Of a DNA stretch of 64,000 bases, positions 25,692-33,547 are shown piece after piece (within the stretch, counting starts at the first letter, position 1; every line of letters begins with the position of its first letter). The stretch is from Clostridium pascui (GTDB lineage: Bacteria > Bacillota > Clostridia > Clostridiales > Clostridiaceae). A model generated the notes under the pieces. That model was not told the DNA's origin. It saw only the letters and a program-made list of their open reading frames with translations, and did no database searches. A program made the translations under genes and the position numbers. The stretch spans positions 62,001-126,000 of the forward strand of contig NZ_JAFBDB010000001.1 of the NCBI RefSeq assembly GCF_016908015.1, in the 5' to 3' direction.

Positions 25692-26102
25692 ATGATAAAA
25701 CCAATTATAAAAGATATATTGTTTTTAGGACAAAAATCAGAAGATGCAACTAAAAATGATATAGTAGTAATTGATGATTTAATAGATACATTAAGAGCAA
25801 ACCTTGAGAATTGTGTTGGATTGGCTGGTAATATGATTGGAGTGAAAAAGCGTATATTAGTATTTACTGTAGGCAGCCTTATTGTGCCTATGATAAATCC
25901 AGTTATATTAAACAAAGAAAAGATTTATGAAACTGAAGAGAGTTGTTTATCTTTAATTGGCTTTAGAAAAACAAAGAGATATGAAAAGATAGAAGTAGAG
26001 TATCTTGATAGAAATTTTAAGAAGCAAAAGGAAGTGTTTACTGGATTTATAGCACAAATAATTCAACATGAAATGGATCATTTTGAAGGTATAATAATCT
26101 AA
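25692..26102 (+). CDS. def: Peptide-deformylase homologue with altered motif I
   Basis: A 136-residue protein of the clostridial short deformylase group. Motif II (ESCLS, metal Cys) and motif III (QHEMDH, metal His and catalytic Glu) are present, but motif I, usually GxGLAAxQ, reads VGLAGNMIG, so the Gln that contacts the substrate is replaced. Deformylases remove the N-formyl group from nascent proteins using Fe2+ or Zn2+. Motif I variation is, as far as I recall, shared by other Clostridium proteins of this length. Activity should not be assumed. SD GAGGTG precedes ATG 25692. Confidence 0.8.
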   Translation: MIKPIIKDILFLGQKSEDATKNDIVVIDDLIDTLRANLENCVGLAGNMIGVKKRILVFTVGSLIVPMINPVILNKEKIYETEESCLSLIGFRKTKRYEKIEVEYLDRNFKKQKEVFTGFIAQIIQHEMDHFEGIII

Positions 26103-26197
26103 TTGAATAATTAAAATATGAAGTAATTATTTAGAAACATAGTATATACTTGATTAGAAGAGAAATAGGTATTTTAAAAAAGAAAGTGAGCGGAAAA

Positions 26198-26458
26198 ATG
26201 GAAAAGTTTTTTAAAGCAATAGAGGAAAAGATAAGAAAGTCAGGATATCCTGGAGAAGTCAGTGGCGAAGAAATCTACGCTGAAATAAGTGATGAGGCCG
26301 AGGATCAAGAAGAAGGAAGTTACTTATTCATGAAGAAGCAAAATGATGATATCATGTTCGAATACAGAGTGGATATTTTAGAGGACAATATTAATTTATC
26401 AACCCTCACAATACATACATCAGAGAGAAATTACTTTATTGATTTTGATGCCGAATAG
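26198..26458 (+). CDS. Conserved hypothetical acidic protein
   Basis: An 86-residue acidic cytoplasmic protein with a helix, the segment SGEEIYAEISDEAEDQEEGS, and a beta-rich C-terminus ending YFIDFDAE. I recall similar uncharacterised clostridial proteins. ATG 26198 has a weak SD (GAGCGG). TTG 26150 would add 16 basic residues without better support. Not part of the island's immunity pattern by sequence. Confidence 0.65.
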   Translation: MEKFFKAIEEKIRKSGYPGEVSGEEIYAEISDEAEDQEEGSYLFMKKQNDDIMFEYRVDILEDNINLSTLTIHTSERNYFIDFDAE

Positions 26459-26614
26459 ATAGACGTATTGGGAAGGTATATTTTATATAACCTGTTTAAG
26501 TCTGAAGAACTATGGAATATAAAATAAGAATTTGGTAAAATGTAATTATAAGGTGAGGATATGAACCATAATGCTTTACTTAGTTGGAATCTTATTTTGA
26601 AAGGGAGTTTTATT

Positions 26615-26875
26615 ATGGGAGAATTATCAAATCTGCCTAATATCGGAAAAGAAGTTGAAAGGCAGTTGAATAAAGTAGGTATATTTACTTATGATGAATT
26701 AAAAGATATTGGTGCAGAACAGGCATGGCTGAAGATACAAGAAATTGATGCTTCTGCGTGTATTCATAGATTGTTAGCACTGGAAGGTGCAATTGACGGT
26801 GTTAAGAAAACAGAGTTACCACAGGAACGTAAAGCAGGTCTAAAAGACTTTTATAATTGGCATAAGGGCAAATAG
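26615..26875 (+). CDS. TfoX C-terminal domain protein
   Basis: An 86-residue protein equivalent to a stand-alone TfoX C-terminal (helix-hairpin-helix-like) domain: LSNLPNIGKEVERQLNKVGI, TYDELKDIGAEQAWLKIQ, and CIHRLLALEGAIDG. Such proteins occur widely without the competence-related N-terminal domain; function unknown. ATG 26615 lies seven bases after AAGGGAG (26601-26607). An in-frame ATG at 26561 is less well placed. Confidence 0.85.
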   Translation: MGELSNLPNIGKEVERQLNKVGIFTYDELKDIGAEQAWLKIQEIDASACIHRLLALEGAIDGVKKTELPQERKAGLKDFYNWHKGK

Positions 26876-26988
26876 AATTTGAAGATTAAATAGAAGGTAA
26901 GTTAAAATTCAATAATGATTTTATGGCTAACTGTGTGAAAGTTAGCCTTGTTTTTTACATATAATCGCAGAAAGAAAGGATAGAACTC

Positions 26989-27210
26989 ATGAGTATGAAT
27001 ATTTTGGTTGTAGACGACGAGCAGTCCATAGCAGACCTAATTGAAGTTTATTTAAAAAATGAAGGTTTTACAATATACAAATTTTATAACGGTAAAGATG
27101 CGCTAAGGTGTGTTGAGTCGGAACAGTTAGAGCTTGGGATACTTGATGTCATGCTGCCAGATATTGATGGCTTTACTCTCTGCCATAAGAAAATCTTAAG
27201 AAATTCATAA
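26989..27210 (+). pseudogene. Truncated response-regulator receiver domain
   Basis: 73 codons encode the first two thirds of a receiver domain: NILVVDDEQSIADLIEVYL with the acidic pair, and LDVMLPDIDGFTLC with the phospho-accepting Asp near residue 54. Reading then breaks into KKILRNS and a stop. No output domain follows. It resembles VanR-type regulators and sits before a VanZ-family gene, so it is probably the stump of a former two-component system. SD AGAAAGGA is present. Confidence 0.7.
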
Positions 27211-27296
27211 GATAGAATTCCAACATAGCTCCTTGTTCTGTGTTTAAATAATATCAGCATAGAATAAGCAGAGATTAAATGAAAGATGGAGGTATT

Positions 27297-27821
27297 ATGA
27301 ATAAACGGGAGAGAATTAAAACAGTCATTTTATATGGTGTTTTCATTTGTTACATACTTTTATTAATTAAAATATTGTTCTTATCAAGAATTTCCCATTC
27401 GGGGCCTAGGTCAATCAATCTTATTCCTTTTTATAGTATAATGGAATATGTATCTAGTAGTTCTGCGAACATAAAAGCATTTGCTTTTGGTAATGTGGTT
27501 GGCAATATAGTTATTTTTGTTCCCCTTGGGGCATATTTGTTATTATTCAAAAATGATAAAAGAGCAATAACTAATTTGTTGTTTATTTTCATAGTGAGTT
27601 TGTTTGTTGAAATCATTCAGGGGATTCTAGGCATTGGAGCATCAGACATTGATGATATAATTCTAAATTGTCTGGGTGGATTGAGTGGTATTTTAGGATA
27701 TAAGTTTTTATTGTTTATATTACGAAATGAGAAAAAAGTACATACTGCAATCACAATACTATCTGCTATGGGATTACCTGGTATATTATATTATTTATTT
27801 ATGATGAGAATGAGATTTTAA
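27297..27821 (+). CDS. VanZ family membrane protein
   Basis: A 174-residue protein with about five transmembrane helices. SINLIPFYSIMEYV, FGNVVGNIVIFVPLGAYL and FVEIIQGILGIGASDIDDII are the VanZ-family hallmarks. VanZ of enterococci gives low teicoplanin resistance; most homologues are of unknown role, so resistance cannot be claimed. ATG 27297 follows GGAGG (27288-27292). Confidence 0.85.
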   Translation: MNKRERIKTVILYGVFICYILLLIKILFLSRISHSGPRSINLIPFYSIMEYVSSSSANIKAFAFGNVVGNIVIFVPLGAYLLLFKNDKRAITNLLFIFIVSLFVEIIQGILGIGASDIDDIILNCLGGLSGILGYKFLLFILRNEKKVHTAITILSAMGLPGILYYLFMMRMRF

Positions 27822-27881
27822 ATATCTTTATTGCATATTCAAGGCTAGGTAGTTATAACTTCACAATTTATACAACTAAGC

Positions 27882-27911
27882 AAGCGTGTCCAACAACACG
27901 CTTAAATTTTT
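27882..27911 (+). terminator. Intrinsic terminator after VanZ gene
   Basis: AAGCGTGT (27882-27889) pairs with ACACGCTT (27896-27903), loop of six, followed by AAATTTTTTT. It separates the VanZ gene from the sigma-factor operon. Confidence 0.85.
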
Positions 27912-27921
27912 TTGGAAATAT

Positions 27922-27950
27922 TGTAACGAAATTTAGTTTCAAGAGTCTTA
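27922..27950 (+). promoter_or_regulatory. Possible ECF-type promoter of sigma/anti-sigma operon
   Basis: TGTAAC (27922-27927) and GTC (27945-27947, in AGTCTTATA) are 17 bases apart, resembling the TGTAAC/CGTC pattern of ECF sigma factors. It lies directly upstream of the sigma gene at 27973, so autoregulation is likely. Assignment is by pattern only. Confidence 0.45.
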
Positions 27951-27972
27951 TATATGAAAGTGAGGTGAAATC

Positions 27973-28440
27973 GTGACTGACTTTGAAGTTATATACTCCA
28001 ATTACTTTTCTGACGTTTATAAATATGCCCTGTCGCTCTGCCATAATGAAACTTTGGCAGAGGGAATAACGCAAGAAACCTTTTTTAAAGCTCTAAAAGG
28101 TATAGATAATTTCAAAGGGCAATGTAAGATGCGAGTTTGGCTGTGCCAAATATCAAAAAACATTTATTTTTCACTATGCCAAAAAAATAAAGAAACCAGA
28201 GATGAGCCCCAAGAAGATAAAGTTAAATATGCTGAACAAAAGTTAATAAATAAAGAAACAGCATGGGAAATACATAAAAAACTTCATTTTTTAGATGAGC
28301 CCTATAAAGAGGTTTTCACTTTACGTGTGTTTGGTGAATTACCATTTCTACAAATTGCTGAGCTGTTCGGAAAAACAGAAGGCTGGGCAAGAGTCACATT
28401 TCATCGTGCAAAAATTAAAATCAAGGAGGGATTAGATTGA
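27973..28440 (+). CDS. ECF-type RNA polymerase sigma factor
   Basis: A 155-residue sigma-70-family protein: region 2 (FEVIYSNYFSDVYKYALSLC, then EGITQETFFKAL) and region 4 (LDEPYKEVFTLRVFGELPFL, then IAELFGKTEGWARVTFHRAK) with a short linker. No region 1 or 3, as in ECF factors. GTG 27973 follows GAGGTG. The last codons overlap the start of the anti-sigma gene (TTGA), giving coupled translation. Target regulon unknown. Confidence 0.9.
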   Translation: MTDFEVIYSNYFSDVYKYALSLCHNETLAEGITQETFFKALKGIDNFKGQCKMRVWLCQISKNIYFSLCQKNKETRDEPQEDKVKYAEQKLINKETAWEIHKKLHFLDEPYKEVFTLRVFGELPFLQIAELFGKTEGWARVTFHRAKIKIKEGLD

Positions 28441-29144
28441 AAATCTCCTGTGAAATAACCAAAGACTTACTACCTCTTTATCATGATGAGGTTTGCAGCA
28501 ACCAAAGCCGTATCGCTGTGGAGGAACACTTACAGGAGTGTGATGCCTGTAAAAAATATCTTGATAGTATAAATAGTGACTTTATTCAAGATAGCACTGC
28601 AAAATCGTCAGAGCAGGCAAAATCAAATGTGTTAAAAGGAATAAAAAAGAAATTGTTTAGGAAAAATGTTATGGTATCAGTTATTTCAGTTATATGTGCA
28701 ATTGCAGTGTTATTAGGAGGATTTGAACTTATATTCCACCGCCAGATACCGATCCCCTACGAAGAGGGATTAGTGAGTGTAAAAATGAGAGATGACGGAA
28801 AGCTTCTTGCCTATTTTAACGGAGATGATTACTACTGCTCATATAAGTGGAACACCACAATTGAAAAAGATGGAATAAAACAAGATGTTGCATATATTTA
28901 TTACACAGATACTATATGGACAAGATATTTTTCTAAGCCTCAAAAGGATAAGGAATATAAGTATGAAATCAACAATAGTTCATGGAAAGATTATGACAAT
29001 GGGGAAGGTCTTATAGAAGAAAAAAAGGACATATCAGCAGTGTACTATATGGTTTACCCAGATATGAGAAAAATGTCTTCAAATATGATTAAAGAAGAAG
29101 TGTCAAAGGATTCCTCAAAATCAGTTCTTCTTTGGAAAAAGTAG
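28437..29144 (+). CDS. Zinc-finger anti-sigma factor, membrane anchored
   Basis: A 235-residue protein. Residues 1-45 form a ZAS-type zinc domain with HLQECDAC (H-x3-C-x2-C); a transmembrane helix lies around 80-100 (VMVSVISVICAIAVLLGGFE); the remainder is an extracytoplasmic domain. It should hold the co-encoded sigma factor inactive at the membrane until a surface signal arrives. TTG 28437 follows AAGGAGG within the sigma gene. Signal unknown. Confidence 0.88.
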   Translation: MKISCEITKDLLPLYHDEVCSNQSRIAVEEHLQECDACKKYLDSINSDFIQDSTAKSSEQAKSNVLKGIKKKLFRKNVMVSVISVICAIAVLLGGFELIFHRQIPIPYEEGLVSVKMRDDGKLLAYFNGDDYYCSYKWNTTIEKDGIKQDVAYIYYTDTIWTRYFSKPQKDKEYKYEINNSSWKDYDNGEGLIEEKKDISAVYYMVYPDMRKMSSNMIKEEVSKDSSKSVLLWKK

Positions 29145-29201
29145 AAAATTATTGTATAAGTGGGTATTTATTGATTAATAATCTAGAAGGGGAATATGTT
29201 A

Positions 29202-29402
29202 ATGAAAAAAGTAATTGTATGTTTATCATTTATTGCTCTTGGCATGATTTGCTTTTACTTTGCATTTCAAGATAACACAAATGCAACATTAGGAGTACCA
29301 TTAACAATAGTTGGTGCGATATTTTTCGGTATAGGACTTTATAAAAGTTGGCGTAATGGAATTCTTACATCTGTATTAGATTTATTTCATTTTTGGCCAT
29401 AA
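29202..29402 (+). CDS. Small two-helix membrane protein, paralogue of 35137 gene
   Basis: A 66-residue protein with two helices (KKVIVCLSFIALGMICFYFA and the GVPLTIVGAIFFGIGLY segment) and a tail ending FHFWP. ATG 29202 lies nine bases after AAGGGG; ATG 29196 in frame is also possible. The gene plus its downstream hairpin is duplicated at 35137-35419. Function unknown. Confidence 0.6.
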   Translation: MKKVIVCLSFIALGMICFYFAFQDNTNATLGVPLTIVGAIFFGIGLYKSWRNGILTSVLDLFHFWP

Positions 29403-29446
29403 CGTAAAGAAATCATTTAATATTAAAGTATTTTTGGAAGTAAAAT

Positions 29447-29471
29447 AAGGGAAGTCATAATGACTTCCCTT
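29447..29471. terminator. Palindromic hairpin AAGGGAAGTCAT type, copy 1
   Basis: A perfect 12-bp inverted repeat (AAGGGAAGTCAT around one central A) lies behind the small membrane gene. A near-identical hairpin follows its paralogue at 35395-35419. The following TTAAAAATTTT is only a modest T-run. Confidence 0.65.
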
Positions 29472-29587
29472 AAAAATTTTACATATTTTTTTATTTCTAT
29501 GTCTTTACTATACCATAAAATACAAAAAAAGTCAAGTATTGTAGTTGGGATATCAAAGTAGTATAAAGTATTAGAGGTGATAATTTT

Positions 29588-30508
29588 ATGGAACAAAAAA
29601 GTTTAACGGCACTTGTAAGTGCCTTTTCAAGAGCTTACCACTCAACACAAAATACAGAGAAAGTAAAAGTATTTGATGATTATTTGGCAAGGAAAATCTT
29701 AACGGAGGATGAGTACGAACAAATAGCAAGAAATATGTCAAAAGGAATTGGTTTCTTCAATCCAACTTTTGTGGGCACACAGGACGAGGCTTTACGATGG
29801 GTTGTTGATAATCAGTTATCTCCTTCTCCAATAGGAAGAGCAGCATTTACAGAGAGACTGCTTGAAAATGCTGTTCGTATGGGTGCAAGGCAGTATTTGA
29901 TTTTTGCAGCAGGATATGACACATTTGCATATCGACAACCTAACTGGGCATCAAAAATTGAAATCTTTGAAATTGACCATACTACTACTGGTATAGACAA
30001 GCAAAAACGAATTCAGTCATTAGTAACACATAAACCTGCAAATTTACACTATATATCTGCAGATTTTACCAAAGACAATTGGCAGAGCAAATTGCTTGAA
30101 TGTACAGAATTTAATCCAAGCAAAATAAGCTTTTGCAGTTTGCTTGGAATAAGCTACTATTTGTCTAAACAGGTTTTTATAGAAATAGTCAGAACGATTT
30201 CAAAATTTGTGCCAGAAGGCAGTAGTATAGTTTTGGATTATCCAGATGAATATACTTATACTGACAAGGCTGGAGAACGAGCCAAAAAGCAAGCATTAAT
30301 GGCTAGTGCGGCAAATGAAAAAATGCTTGCGAGTTATTCTTATATGGAATTGGAAAAGATATTAGCTGATAACAATTTCTTGATATATGAACATTTGACA
30401 CCCAATGAAATAACAGATCAATATTTCAAGAAATATAACGAAGCAAATCCAAAGCATCCTATAAAAGCATTTGATAATGTGAATTATTGTTTAGCAGTTA
30501 AAAAATAA
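29588..30508 (+). CDS. SAM-dependent methyltransferase, leucine carboxyl methyltransferase-like
   Basis: A 306-residue protein of the class I methyltransferase branch related to leucine carboxyl methyltransferases (TIGR00027 type). Features: FFNPTFVGTQDEALRWVV, RTAFTERLL-like RAAFTERLLENAVRMGARQY, the SAM-binding LIFAAGYDTFAYRQP, the acidic IFEIDHTTTGIDKQ, and FCSLLGISYYLSKQVF. These methylate small molecules such as polyketide or antibiotic carboxyls in some bacteria; the substrate here is unknown. ATG 29588 follows AGAGGTG. A short trace of the 23589 gene begins right at its stop. Confidence 0.82.
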   Translation: MEQKSLTALVSAFSRAYHSTQNTEKVKVFDDYLARKILTEDEYEQIARNMSKGIGFFNPTFVGTQDEALRWVVDNQLSPSPIGRAAFTERLLENAVRMGARQYLIFAAGYDTFAYRQPNWASKIEIFEIDHTTTGIDKQKRIQSLVTHKPANLHYISADFTKDNWQSKLLECTEFNPSKISFCSLLGISYYLSKQVFIEIVRTISKFVPEGSSIVLDYPDEYTYTDKAGERAKKQALMASAANEKMLASYSYMELEKILADNNFLIYEHLTPNEITDQYFKKYNEANPKHPIKAFDNVNYCLAVKK

Positions 30509-30527
30509 AGGATATTGGAATTATTAT
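30506..30527 (+). repeat. 22-bp trace of the 23589 small membrane gene
   Basis: AAAGGATATTGGAATTATTATA, split by the methyltransferase stop codon, matches positions about 23789-23810 inside the 23589 gene. Too short to code, it marks a recombination endpoint. Confidence 0.45.
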
Positions 30528-30583
30528 AATATAATGATATAACTATATATTATAAATCAATGATATCTAAAGGAGATTCAATA

Positions 30584-30835
30584 TTGTTTTTATTTAATAA
30601 GAAGGATGTATATATCGGATATTCATTAGAAGAATTATCAAAAGTTAGAGGAGTTTTAGAAAAGGAAGGCATTAAATATATTTATAAAATGATAAATTAT
30701 TCGGGTACTACAAGGAGCAAGTTTGGGAGTTTTGGAATCAATATGAGATATGAAAAACAATATATTGTTTCTGTGAGAAAAGATGATTATGAAAAAGCGA
30801 AATATCTTGTAAATAGTGTTTTGCAGGCAACCTAA
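30584..30835 (+). CDS. Small soluble protein, DUF2007-like pattern
   Basis: An 83-residue protein: VYIGYSLEELSKVRGVLEKE, then GIKYIYKMINYS, and the final YIVSVRKDDYEKAKYLVN resemble the DUF2007-type fold (one helix to pick ligand or partner, strand, helix). TTG 30584 lies eight bases after AGGAG (30571-30575). ATG 30560 precedes the SD and is rejected. A fragment of this gene is found again at 37809. Function unknown. Confidence 0.6.
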   Translation: MFLFNKKDVYIGYSLEELSKVRGVLEKEGIKYIYKMINYSGTTRSKFGSFGINMRYEKQYIVSVRKDDYEKAKYLVNSVLQAT

Positions 30836-31006
30836 AGAATATGAATATCCCCAAAAGTAACACATACGGTAGCCAAGTTAGGGCACAATTTTATTTAAAA
30901 ATACACTAAGTGATATGTATAACTAATTTGAAGACTAAGAAGTATAGAATATAAAACAGGAATTTAGTAAAATATCATTTTCATTGTAACTGGAGTGGTA
31001 AAGATT

Positions 31007-31525
31007 ATGGACAATTTAGTAATTAAGGAATGTAGTTTAAAAGATATAGAAAAAATTAAATATATAAGTGAAAAAACATTCTATGAAACATTTTCTAATG
31101 ATAATACGAAAGAAGATATGGAAAATTATTTGAAAGAAAATTTTTCTTATGAAAAGTTGGAGAGCGAAATCAAAAACAATGGTTCAAAATTTTATGTAGT
31201 AGAAAATAATGAAGAAGCAGTTGCATATATGAAACTTAATTTTGACAAAGCTCAAACAGAGTTAGGGCATGATAATACATTAGAAGTTCAAAGAATTTAT
31301 GTATCTCAGGAATGTAAGGGTAAACATATCGGCAAATTGTTAATACAAAAGTCTATAGAGATTGGCAAAGGTAATAATCTTGATTACATTTGGTTAGGTG
31401 TATGGGAGAACAACATCAATGCGATAAAATTTTATGAAAAGCAGGGATTTAATAAATTTGATACACACATTTTCAAATTGGGTGAAGATGAACAGATGGA
31501 TAATTTAATGAAACTCATATTGTAA
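31007..31525 (+). CDS. GNAT N-acetyltransferase
   Basis: A 172-residue acetyltransferase. Acetyl-CoA motif VSQECKGKHIGKLLIQ near residue 105, then the YIWLGVWENNINAIKFYEKQ block with GF that closes the GNAT fold. Substrate unknown. ATG 31007 is preferred; GTG 30995 overlaps the SD GGAGTGG. The 3' half, from about base 31274 to beyond the stop, is duplicated at 34568-34840. Confidence 0.85.
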   Translation: MDNLVIKECSLKDIEKIKYISEKTFYETFSNDNTKEDMENYLKENFSYEKLESEIKNNGSKFYVVENNEEAVAYMKLNFDKAQTELGHDNTLEVQRIYVSQECKGKHIGKLLIQKSIEIGKGNNLDYIWLGVWENNINAIKFYEKQGFNKFDTHIFKLGEDEQMDNLMKLIL

Positions 31526-31643
31526 AGCTTATTTATAGCAAATAGAAAATATATGTGGATAATGTTTAACGGGTTTGGGCAATTCCCTAATTATCCAGGT
31601 GAAATTGAATATTTTTGACAGTTGGTAAAGAAGGTAAATTTGA

Positions 31644-31672
31644 AGGGGAGGCTATGTAGCTTCCCCTATTTT
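31644..31672 (+). terminator. Terminator between GNAT and cat genes
   Basis: AGGGGAGGCT (31644-31653) pairs with AGCTTCCCCT (31658-31667; one G-T pair), followed by ATTTTAATT. It lies between convergent genes. Confidence 0.75.
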
Positions 31673-31692
31673 AATTATAAGAATAGTATAGT

Positions 31693-32352
31693 TTATTTAT
31701 GTTTTAACCATGGTTGACAATTTAATGCTAATTCTTGTACCTCATTAATAAATCTGCTGGCATGGTAACCATCACAAACTGCATGATGAACTTGTATGGA
31801 CATAGGAATAAGTATTTTATCATCCTGTTTAAAGTATTTTCCAATTGTGAAGATAGGTACTAAATAGGTTCCATCATTATATATATTTAAATTAAATCCA
31901 GTAAAGCTCACCCAAGGTATGCAGGATATAGGAAATGTATTCATTGGTTCATTCAACTTCGGAGTAAAACTCATAATGTCCCCATAGTTTTTAATATCAT
32001 CAAGATACTTATTGTAAAAACATGAAAAACTTTTATCATACTCTGTCCAGATACTTGAAAATGTTTCGTTATCCTTATGAAAGATAGTATAACTTGGACT
32101 CATACTATCCCAGTATCCTAAATTACCCTTTTCATCAAAACAAGTGCGAAATTCCTTATGATTATTAACCACAGTTGCAATAATATAAATAAGTGTTGGA
32201 TACAGTTTAAGTTTTTTTAGCTTAATATCATTCAATAAATTTGTTATCTCTATATTTGCTGTCATGCTATAAGTGCACCTAACAGAATTCAAATAGTGTT
32301 CAAAGTATGGTTTTCTGTTCCAATGTTCAGTATCTATTAAATTAAATTTCAT
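31693..32352 (-). CDS. cat: Chloramphenicol acetyltransferase (type A, CatP-like)
   Basis: A 219-residue enzyme with the full type A CAT pattern: EHWNRKPYFEHYLNSVRCTY at the N-terminus, YPTLIYIIATVVNNHKEFRT, PSYTIFHKDNETFSSIW, and the active-site QVHHAVCDGYH with the catalytic first His pair. It acetylates the 3-hydroxyl of chloramphenicol using acetyl-CoA, as a cytoplasmic trimer. Closest in memory to the clostridial CatP/CatQ group. The start ATG (32352) lies eight bases after AGGAGG (32366-32361), which an upstream leader element can sequester. Resistance itself is predicted only. Confidence 0.9.
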   Translation of the reverse strand: MKFNLIDTEHWNRKPYFEHYLNSVRCTYSMTANIEITNLLNDIKLKKLKLYPTLIYIIATVVNNHKEFRTCFDEKGNLGYWDSMSPSYTIFHKDNETFSSIWTEYDKSFSCFYNKYLDDIKNYGDIMSFTPKLNEPMNTFPISCIPWVSFTGFNLNIYNDGTYLVPIFTIGKYFKQDDKILIPMSIQVHHAVCDGYHASRFINEVQELALNCQPWLKHK

Positions 32353-32357
32353 AATTT

Positions 32358-32429
32358 TAGCCTCCTAAAAAGTTTTGTTGACTGATTCTAGAAGGCTATC
32401 TTAATTGAGACAATCACTTTACAACCCCC
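32358..32429 (-). promoter_or_regulatory. Translation-attenuation leader of cat (leader ORF plus SD-sequestering stem)
   Basis: On the minus strand, GGGGG (32429-32425) precedes GTG at 32417, opening a 9-codon leader peptide (M-I-V-S-I-K-I-A-F) that stops at TAG 32390-32388. The codons around its end (TAGCCTTCTA, 32398-32389) pair with TAGGAGGCTA (32367-32358), which contains the cat SD; ten pairs with one G-U, loop 21 bases. This is the layout of inducible cat genes, where chloramphenicol stalls a ribosome in the leader and frees the SD. Function is inferred from geometry. Confidence 0.8.
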
Positions 32430-32450
32430 AAACTTGTACATATGGCCTAT

Positions 32451-32479
32451 ATTGTAGCATATATACTATAATGTATCAA
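32451..32479 (-). promoter_or_regulatory. Promoter of cat
   Basis: Minus strand TTGATA (32479-32474) and TACAAT (32456-32451) with 17-base spacing. The transcript would start near 32444, just before the leader SD, so the leader is transcribed in full. Confidence 0.75.
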
Positions 32480-32530
32480 TAATCAGCTTATTATAATATT
32501 ATGATGTAATCATACAAATAGTAGATCACT

Positions 32531-33421
32531 TTAATCAATATTAAAATTTTCTTTCACTAATTGCACAAACAACGACATTGCAGGAGTGATCCATTTATTC
32601 TTGTGATAAGCGTAAATTGCTGTGATTTTGCTATCAGAGCAGCCTACCTCAAGTTCTTTTAGCCTACCGTTTTCCAGTTCTTCTTCTACTGCAAAACGAG
32701 GCAAGAAAGAAATTCCTAAATTACTTGCAACACATCTTTTTATTGCTTCAATGCTCCCAAGTTCAATTGTATTATTTAAGAATATCTCATTACCACAAAA
32801 ATAATCTTCAATTATTTTTCGATAAACGGATTCAGCCTCATGAACAATAAGGCTTGTATTTATTTGTTGATTTACTTTAAAAAAGTCAAATTTATTTTTC
32901 TCTAATAAAGGTGAACATATTAAAGCTAAAGTGAAGTCAGCTAGTTTATTAGTAATCAAACTATCATTTTGGCTCCCTACATCATACATCAAACCAAGGT
33001 CTACCTCACCCTTAGATAGGATATTTTTTATGGCAAGGCAATTGAGTGAAATGATAGAAAGTTTTACATTAGGAGCTTTTTCTTTAAATAGGGTTAGTAC
33101 ATTTTGCAGCTTATAAGACATCAATGATTCTGCAACTGCAATTTTCAACTCTCCTGTAATCTTATCACCATGTTTACCGATACTTTCTATTTTTTTTACT
33201 GTATCAAGTAATTCATTTGTATATGGGATCAATTCTTTTCCTAAGGCAGTTAATACCATGTTACGCCCAATTTTTTCAAATAGCTTGATTGAGAGCTCCT
33301 GCTCTAGCTGCTGAATCTGCGATGTAACAGTAGATTGTGTATATCCCAGTTTCTTTGCAGCGTTTGAAAAGTTACCTTCTTCTATAATACTTTTAAATGT
33401 TTTAAAGTGCCTAATGTCCAT
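32531..33421 (-). CDS. LysR-family transcriptional regulator
   Basis: A 296-residue protein with the LysR winged-helix head (MDIRHFKTFKSIIEEGNFSN, then AAKKLGYTQSTVTSQIQQLE) and a periplasmic-binding-like effector domain (about 90-290). SD TGGAG lies eight bases before ATG 33421. It is divergent from the QueG-like gene with a 126-bp shared intergenic region, so it probably regulates that gene and itself. Effector unknown. Confidence 0.9.
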   Translation of the reverse strand: MDIRHFKTFKSIIEEGNFSNAAKKLGYTQSTVTSQIQQLEQELSIKLFEKIGRNMVLTALGKELIPYTNELLDTVKKIESIGKHGDKITGELKIAVAESLMSYKLQNVLTLFKEKAPNVKLSIISLNCLAIKNILSKGEVDLGLMYDVGSQNDSLITNKLADFTLALICSPLLEKNKFDFFKVNQQINTSLIVHEAESVYRKIIEDYFCGNEIFLNNTIELGSIEAIKRCVASNLGISFLPRFAVEEELENGRLKELEVGCSDSKITAIYAYHKNKWITPAMSLFVQLVKENFNID

Positions 33422-33547
33422 TTATTTCACTCCATTCTACATATTATAAATGATATATTTAAAAAAATGAATTGTCAATTCGAATATATCAATTTTACAA
33501 ATATATAGTTGTTTGATAGGATAAATTTATGGAAGGAGTGTAGATAA

